Assembly (NCBI GenBank): GCA_000436035.1
Contig: FR893217.1
Span: forward strand, 1 to 10,340
Length of the DNA stretch: 10,340 nucleotides
Direction: 5' to 3'
From: Prevotella sp. CAG:732
GTDB taxonomy: Bacteria; Bacteroidota; Bacteroidia; Bacteroidales; Bacteroidaceae
Numbering within the stretch: position 1 is the stretch's first letter; every line of letters begins with the position of its first letter. Shown here piece after piece: positions 6,354 through 10,340 of the stretch. The notes beneath the pieces are model-generated. The model worked only from the letters and a program-made list of their open reading frames with translations, had not been told where the DNA came from and did not search any database. A program made the position numbers and the translations under genes.

Positions 6354-7157
6354 ATGGACTTTTCAAAACTATTCTCATTGGAGGGTAAGGTTGCCCTCGT
6401 AACAGGTGCCGCTTACGGTATCGGTTTTGCTATCGCTGAGGCTTACGCCAAGGCTGGTGCTAAGATTGCTTTCAACTGCCGTAGCCAGCAGCACATGGAT
6501 CAGGCATTGGCAGATTATAAGGCTAAGGGCATTGATGCCAAGGGTTATATCTGTGATGTAACTGACGAGGAGCAAGTGAAGAAGATGGTGGCTGACATCG
6601 AGAAGGAACTCGGCGTAATCGACATCTTGGTCAACAACGCTGGTATCATCAAGCGTATCCCTATGACAGAGATGTCTGTCGCAGACTTCAAGCAGGTCAT
6701 CGACATCGACCTCAATGCTCCATTCATCGTTTCCAAGGCTGTGCTCCCAGGTATGATCAAGAAAGGACATGGCAAGATTATCAACATTTGCTCTATGATG
6801 AGTGAGTTGGGTCGTGAGACTGTATCTGCATACGCGGCAGCTAAGGGCGGATTGAAGATGTTGACACGTAACATCTGTTCTGAGTTTGGTGAGTACAACA
6901 TCCAGTGCAATGGCTTAGGCCCTGGTTATATCGCAACCCCACAGACCGCACCTTTGCGTGAGCGTCAGGCTGACGGTAGCCGTCATCCATTCGATAGCTT
7001 CATCTGTGCCAAGACTCCAGCAGGTCGCTGGTTGGAGCCAGAGGAGTTGATGGGTCCAGCTGTATTCTTGGCATCTGATGCTTCCAATGCAGTAAATGGT
7101 CATATCCTCTATGTAGATGGTGGCATCTTGGCTTACATCGGTAAGCAACCTAAGTAA
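6354..7157 (+). CDS. Short-chain dehydrogenase, gluconate 5-dehydrogenase (IdnO-like)
   Basis: A 267-residue cytoplasmic SDR oxidoreductase. The cofactor-binding TGAAYGIG motif is at 17-24 and NNAG at 94-97. The catalytic tetrad is visible as N121, S147, Y160 and K164 (YAAAK). Segments KIINICSMMSELGRETVS (141-158) and VNGHILYVDGG (247-257) closely resemble E. coli IdnO, which interconverts D-gluconate and 5-keto-D-gluconate. The related KduD enzymes act on pectin and uronate breakdown products, and the two activities cannot be separated from sequence alone. In Bacteroidales, such genes often sit beside kduI or uronate-catabolism genes; none is in this window. It has its own promoter. Codon use is strongly biased toward a few codons, which suggests good expression. 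Length is normal for the family, and the ATG lies just before the conserved FSLEGKVALVTG start. Confidence 0.88.
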   Translation: MDFSKLFSLEGKVALVTGAAYGIGFAIAEAYAKAGAKIAFNCRSQQHMDQALADYKAKGIDAKGYICDVTDEEQVKKMVADIEKELGVIDILVNNAGIIKRIPMTEMSVADFKQVIDIDLNAPFIVSKAVLPGMIKKGHGKIINICSMMSELGRETVSAYAAAKGGLKMLTRNICSEFGEYNIQCNGLGPGYIATPQTAPLRERQADGSRHPFDSFICAKTPAGRWLEPEELMGPAVFLASDASNAVNGHILYVDGGILAYIGKQPK

Positions 7158-7169
7158 TAAAACATAAAA

Positions 7170-7201
7170 AATACGTCTGCCAAACTTTTGACAGATGTAT
7201 T
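7170..7201 (-). terminator. Likely intrinsic terminator of the HU gene
   Basis: This 32-base inverted repeat has arms of up to 15 bases (AATACGTCTGCCAAA and TTTGACAGATGTATT) with one G:T and one C:A mismatch. Read on the minus strand it is followed by TTTTTATGTTTTA, a good U-rich tail for HU transcripts. Read on the plus strand the downstream sequence is not T-rich. Confidence 0.6.
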
Positions 7202-7212
7202 GATAAAGATAT

Positions 7213-7236
7213 AGGGCAGCCCATTAGGACTGCCCT
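7213..7236. terminator. Hairpin between convergent genes, likely dehydrogenase terminator
   Basis: AGGGCAG (7213-7219) pairs perfectly with CTGCCCT (7230-7236) across a 10-base loop. TTATCG follows on the plus strand, so the U-tract is short. It lies between the convergent dehydrogenase and HU genes and could serve either. Confidence 0.6.
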
Positions 7237-7263
7237 TTATCGTCTCGAATAATTCTTTACAAA

Positions 7264-7539
7264 TTAAGCGTTGATAGCATCAGCAAGCTCAGCACCAGCC
7301 TTAAACTTAGCTACCTTCTTAGCAGCAATCTGGATCTTCTCCTTAGTAGCTGGGTTGATACCCTCGCGAGCAGGGCGCTCGTTAACACTGAAAGTACCGA
7401 AGCCTACCAACTGGATTTTGTCACCTGCAACGAGGGCGTCTTTGAGAGCACTTGTAGTTGCGTCAAGGGCAGCCTTAGCCTGTGCCTTTGTGATACCAGC
7501 ACCAGCTGCAATCTTCTCGATCAATTCTGTCTTGTTCAT
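7264..7539 (-). CDS. HU-family nucleoid DNA-binding protein
   Basis: A 91-residue histone-like protein that bends and compacts DNA as a dimer. It shows the N-terminal helices (MNKTELIEKIAAGAGITKAQ), the GFGTF turn (46-50) and the beta-arm RxGxNP motif (REGINP, 58-63) whose Pro63 intercalates between base pairs. The length is typical of the family. Codon use is biased toward preferred codons, as expected for an abundant protein. It is transcribed against the dehydrogenase and divergently from the rhomboid gene. The name HU rather than IHF is preferred because of the lone gene and the overall sequence. Confidence 0.96.
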   Translation of the reverse strand: MNKTELIEKIAAGAGITKAQAKAALDATTSALKDALVAGDKIQLVGFGTFSVNERPAREGINPATKEKIQIAAKKVAKFKAGAELADAINA

Positions 7540-7592
7540 AATTTTACTTTATTAAATGATTAATATAATTGTCTATTAGCCAAATTTGCTTA

Positions 7593-7623
7593 CAAATATA
7601 GAATATTCCTTTTGAAAATGCAA
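7593..7623 (-). promoter_or_regulatory. HU gene promoter
   Basis: On the minus strand, TTG (7621-7623) is followed after 20 bases by TATATTTG (7593-7600), close to the Bacteroidota TTTG-N19-TAnnTTTG pattern. It lies about 54 bases upstream of the HU start codon. Confidence 0.65.
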
Positions 7624-7666
7624 CAAAAAAAGAAGAAAAATGCTGATTTTATTGAATTTTAAGTGT

Positions 7667-7690
7667 ATTATGCCTAATTTATGGCATTAT
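7667..7690. promoter_or_regulatory. Imperfect palindrome in the HU/rhomboid divergent region
   Basis: ATTATGCC (7667-7674) and GGCATTAT (7683-7690) form an inverted repeat with 7 of 8 pairs around an 8-base centre. It overlaps the -33 position of the rhomboid promoter, as an operator might. No known regulator site is recognised. Confidence 0.35.
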
Positions 7691-7705
7691 CACGGATATT
7701 TTTAG

Positions 7706-7713
7706 TAATTTTG
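7706..7713 (+). promoter_or_regulatory. Rhomboid promoter -7 element
   Basis: TAATTTTG matches TAnnTTTG and lies about 55 bases upstream of the rhomboid ATG. The -33 element is weak. Confidence 0.5.
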
Positions 7714-7768
7714 CCGCCAAAATGTAGTAATAACCCACATTGATGAAATGTTTAAATAGATAGTAAAG

Positions 7769-8719
7769 ATGCGCAATATACCTATAGTTACAAAGAACTT
7801 GCTGATAGTGAACGTGGTGGCTTTCTTGCTTACCTTTGTTTTGGGTAAGGATGCCTCCGGTGGATACGTGCTCAACGAACTGTTGGGACTTCACTTCTTC
7901 ATGGCTTCCGACTTCCAAGTTTTCCAGTTGATTACCTATATGTTTATGCATGGCGGTTTTGAGCATATTCTTTTCAATATGTTCGCCCTTTGGATGTTTG
8001 GATGTGTAGTCGAAAGAGTATGGGGTGCTAAGAAATTCCTTTTTTATTACATTGCATGTGGTGTAGGAGCAGGACTTTTCCAGGAGTTGGCTCAGTTCGT
8101 ACAGTTCTATCTGATGGCTTCCGATCAGATTCCAGCTTTTGGCATTGGGGACATTTGGACGGTGGCTCGCAATAGTTCTGCTGTTCTTAATGCGTGGACT
8201 ACCGTAGGCGCCTCAGGTGCCATCTATGGTATCTTGCTTGCCTTTGGTATGATTTTTCCAGAGGAGCGTATCTTCATCTTTCCTTTGCCTGTGCCTATCA
8301 AGGCGAAATATTTCGTGATAGGTTATGCTGCCATCGAGTTGTTCTCTGCTATGATGACCAGTGGTGATGGCGTGGCTCACGTGGCTCACTTGGGCGGTAT
8401 GGTCTTCGGCTTCTTCATGATTCGTTATTGGCGTAAGCAGGCGAATGGCTATGGCAATAGCAGCGCCAAGGATGCCTTCGACAAGTTGCGTGACATCTTG
8501 GGTGGCAAGGCTAAGCGTGGTGGCTTTGATTATACGAGAAACAACTCTTATCAGAGTAATCGTGATTCTTATCAAAGCCATCAGAGCGATTGGAATTATA
8601 ATGCCCGTAAGCGTGCTTCGCAAGAAGAAGTGGACCGTATCTTGGACAAGATACGCAAGAGTGGATATGATAGTTTGACAAAAGAGGAGAAACAGACGCT
8701 CTTCGACCAGAGCAAGTAA
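7769..8719 (+). CDS. Rhomboid-family intramembrane serine protease
   Basis: A 316-residue inner-membrane protease that cleaves transmembrane substrates within the bilayer. The catalytic serine is S149 in GASG (147-150). The partner histidine is probably H207 in AHLGG (206-210), inside HVAHLGG. The family's HxxxN motif is H66-N70 (HILFN). Six or so hydrophobic segments lie between residues 8 and 220, with a longer loop around 110-145. A polar linker rich in Ser, Asn, Tyr and Gln (about 225-282) leads to a C-terminal helical module (about 284-315, EEVDRILDKIRKSGYDSLTK) that is typical of Bacteroidetes rhomboids. Substrates are unknown. It is followed by an endonuclease/phosphatase-fold gene 51 bases on. 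A strong hairpin covers its stop codon. Confidence 0.93.
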   Translation: MRNIPIVTKNLLIVNVVAFLLTFVLGKDASGGYVLNELLGLHFFMASDFQVFQLITYMFMHGGFEHILFNMFALWMFGCVVERVWGAKKFLFYYIACGVGAGLFQELAQFVQFYLMASDQIPAFGIGDIWTVARNSSAVLNAWTTVGASGAIYGILLAFGMIFPEERIFIFPLPVPIKAKYFVIGYAAIELFSAMMTSGDGVAHVAHLGGMVFGFFMIRYWRKQANGYGNSSAKDAFDKLRDILGGKAKRGGFDYTRNNSYQSNRDSYQSHQSDWNYNARKRASQEEVDRILDKIRKSGYDSLTKEEKQTLFDQSK

Positions 8720-8738
8720 GGGTTGCTAGGTCGAAGAG
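8699..8738 (+). other. Strong hairpin across the rhomboid stop codon
   Basis: CTCTTCGACC (8699-8708) pairs perfectly with GGTCGAAGAG (8729-8738). Inside it AGCAA (8711-8715) pairs with TTGCT (8723-8727), with loop GTAAGGG, so 15 pairs form in all. The TAA stop (8717-8719) lies in the loop. No T-tract follows, so it is more likely an mRNA processing, stability or attenuation element than a classical terminator. Confidence 0.6.
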
Positions 8739-8770
8739 AGCGCCGTAGGATAAGTGTATAAAATAGAAAG

Positions 8771-9859
8771 ATGATTAGACAGTTACAACAGTTTACTGTA
8801 CGAATGATAGCGGGAGCGAACGTCGCTTCTATTCTGGTTATGTTGCTGGTGGGCTATTCCGACCGTTTGCGTCCGGAGGGTTTTCCCTCTTTGTCCAACG
8901 TGGGCTTGTTGTTTCCCGTCTTTCTTTTCATCAACCTGTGTTTCTTGTTCTTTTGGTTGATATTTAAGGTACGTTATGCCTTGATTCCTTTTGTTGGGTT
9001 CCTCGTATGCTATGCGCCCGTGCGAACCTATTTCCCTATCAATATCAGCAGGGAGGCTCCTAAGGGTGCCATCAAGGTGCTGTCTTTCAATACTTGGGCT
9101 TATGCCCAGAATGAGAAAGCCGAGGATGGCATCAACCCCGTCGTCAGATACATCAAGGAACAGAATGCCGACATTGTCTGTTTGCAAGAAGCAGCCGCCT
9201 ATGGTGATGTAGCTCAGCAAATAGACACGATACTTCGCCCACTTTATCCCTATATGGAGATGACTTCACATCCTTCTGGAGGTGAGGCGGTTGCTCTGTT
9301 GAGTAAATACCCCATCTTGTCGTCCGAACTCATTCCTTACAAGTCGGTGGGGAATCTGAGCGCCGCTTACCAGTTGAAAATCGGAGAAGAAAAGGTGCTC
9401 GTGGTCAACAATCACTTGGAAACAACAGGCTTGACCTTGGAGGAACGTGCCAAGTTTAAGAGTCTCATCAAGGGAAAGTTAGAGACTGACACGGCGGAAC
9501 AAACCTCCAAGACCTTGGTGGTGAAACTGGCGGAATCCACTCGCAAGCGAGCTGCCCAGGCAGAGGCTGTAGCGGAGTACATACGACAACATAAGGGAAT
9601 GAGCACGATACTCTGTGGCGATTTCAATGATGGACCGATTTCATACGCCCATCACACGATAGCCCAGGGGCTGACCGACTGCTATGTGTCAAGTGGAAAT
9701 GGACCGGGAATCAGCTATCATCACGCAGGCTTTTTTGTCAGGATAGATAACATCATGTGTTCGGACGACTGGAAACCTTATGAGTGCAAAATAGACCGAA
9801 AAATCACGTCTTCCGACCATTATCCTATCATTTGTTACCTAAAAAAGCGGTCGAAATGA
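8771..9859 (+). CDS. Membrane-anchored endonuclease/exonuclease/phosphatase-fold protein
   Basis: A 362-residue protein with about three N-terminal membrane segments (roughly 12-30, 45-66, 69-88) and an EEP (DNase I/exonuclease III-like) catalytic domain from about 100 to the end. Active-site residues of the fold are present: N107 (SFNTW), E140 (CLQE), H215 (NNHLE), D284 and N286 (GDFND), D326 (RIDNI) and D349-H350 (SSDH). The enzyme is therefore probably active as a metal-dependent phosphoesterase. The substrate (nucleic acid, phospholipid or phosphoinositide-like) cannot be told from sequence. A segment at about 220-262, rich in Lys, Glu and Thr, lies between the His and GDFND motifs. The gene follows the rhomboid at 51 bases without a visible promoter, so co-transcription is likely. 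Confidence 0.88.
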   Translation: MIRQLQQFTVRMIAGANVASILVMLLVGYSDRLRPEGFPSLSNVGLLFPVFLFINLCFLFFWLIFKVRYALIPFVGFLVCYAPVRTYFPINISREAPKGAIKVLSFNTWAYAQNEKAEDGINPVVRYIKEQNADIVCLQEAAAYGDVAQQIDTILRPLYPYMEMTSHPSGGEAVALLSKYPILSSELIPYKSVGNLSAAYQLKIGEEKVLVVNNHLETTGLTLEERAKFKSLIKGKLETDTAEQTSKTLVVKLAESTRKRAAQAEAVAEYIRQHKGMSTILCGDFNDGPISYAHHTIAQGLTDCYVSSGNGPGISYHHAGFFVRIDNIMCSDDWKPYECKIDRKITSSDHYPIICYLKKRSK

Positions 9860-9901
9860 CAAAAAAGGGGCAATTTATTCTTATAAAAGAAAAAAAATGC
9901 T

Positions 9902-9909
9902 TATTTTTG
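9902..9909 (+). promoter_or_regulatory. secDF promoter -7 element
   Basis: TATTTTTG matches TAnnTTTG and lies 68 bases before the secDF ATG. The -33 region is AT-rich without a clear TTTG. It indicates transcription separate from the upstream gene. Confidence 0.5.
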
Positions 9910-9977
9910 CACGTCATTATGTTGATAATAAAGAAATTAAAGCAAAGAAAAATAAATAATTAATAACAATAATAGAA

Positions 9978-10340
9978 ATGCAAAACAAAGGAATTGTAAT
10001 TTGTGTTGCCGTCTTATTGACGCTTGCAAGCATCTTCTACCTGTCATTCTCTGTTGCTACTAGCTACTATGACAGTGAGGCTGCAAAGATCAAAGACCCT
10101 ATTGCTCAGCAGGACTACAAGGATTCTGTGAAGTACCTGGGTGTTTACTCTTATCAGAACTGCTTGGAAACTCAGATTGGTCTTGGACTTGACCTTAAGG
10201 GCGGTATGAATGTAATTCTTGAGATTTCTGTACCTGATGTAATTGAGAATCTCGCCGATCACAAGACCGACGCAGGTTTCACCAATGCCATGAAGGAAGC
10301 TAGAGCTCAAGAGGAAGCTAACGGTGGTGACTTCGTGTCA
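9978..10340 (+). CDS. secDF: Protein translocase subunit SecDF (N-terminal part, cut by window end)
   Basis: The first 121 codons of SecD, or of the SecDF fusion usual in Bacteroidetes. This inner-membrane protein uses the proton gradient to help draw proteins through SecYEG. The start MQNKGIVICVAVLLTLASIF contains membrane segment 1 (about 4-25). The conserved periplasmic motif GLGLDLKGGMNVILEISVP spans 68-86. The frame stays open to the last base. Whether SecF is fused cannot be seen here; fusion is inferred from the group. It has its own upstream promoter element and an AT-rich leader without a Shine-Dalgarno site. Confidence 0.93.
   Translation, partial: MQNKGIVICVAVLLTLASIFYLSFSVATSYYDSEAAKIKDPIAQQDYKDSVKYLGVYSYQNCLETQIGLGLDLKGGMNVILEISVPDVIENLADHKTDAGFTNAMKEARAQEEANGGDFVS

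Noticed and set aside
7743..7763. Six-codon upstream frame before the rhomboid gene
   Set aside because: It is likely chance in an AT-rich leader, with no conserved or regulatory codons visible.

Overview
The window looks like chromosomal DNA of a gut Bacteroidales, most likely a Prevotella/Segatella-type organism. This rests on the TonB receptor/DUF4249 pair, the FecI/FecR-type sigma and anti-sigma genes, the fused SecDF start, AT-rich translation starts mostly without Shine-Dalgarno sequences, and several Bacteroidota-type promoters (TAnnTTTG). Species assignment is inference.

Bases 1-6118 hold a cell-surface-signalling locus. An ECF sigma-70 factor (25-561; its start may lie outside the window) is followed by a 482-base non-coding gap. 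Then comes a likely four-gene operon: a FecA-like TonB-dependent receptor with an N-terminal STN signalling domain (1044-3740), a DUF4249 surface lipoprotein (3744-4925), an unrecognised 104-residue protein (4982-5296) and a FecR-type anti-sigma factor (5318-6118). The expected logic is that ligand binding at the receptor signals through its STN domain to periplasmic FecR, which frees the sigma factor to transcribe the receptor operon. The ligand cannot be read from the sequence. The gap before the receptor contains a degenerate 22-base tandem array, a second short repeat family and a plausible ECF-type promoter.

Bases 6119-7260 carry a single short-chain dehydrogenase of the gluconate 5-dehydrogenase (IdnO-like) type with its own promoter and leader. 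Two hairpins follow, between it and the convergent HU gene.

Bases 7264-9859 carry a gene for the nucleoid protein HU (minus strand), divergent from a rhomboid intramembrane protease. The rhomboid is followed by a membrane-anchored endonuclease/exonuclease/phosphatase-fold protein. A strong hairpin overlaps the rhomboid stop codon. The window ends in the first 121 codons of secDF.

No IS element, CRISPR array, tRNA or rRNA gene was seen. The most interesting parts are the repeat-rich sigma/receptor gap, the unknown small gene inside the signalling operon, and the consensus ribosome-binding site in front of the anti-sigma gene.
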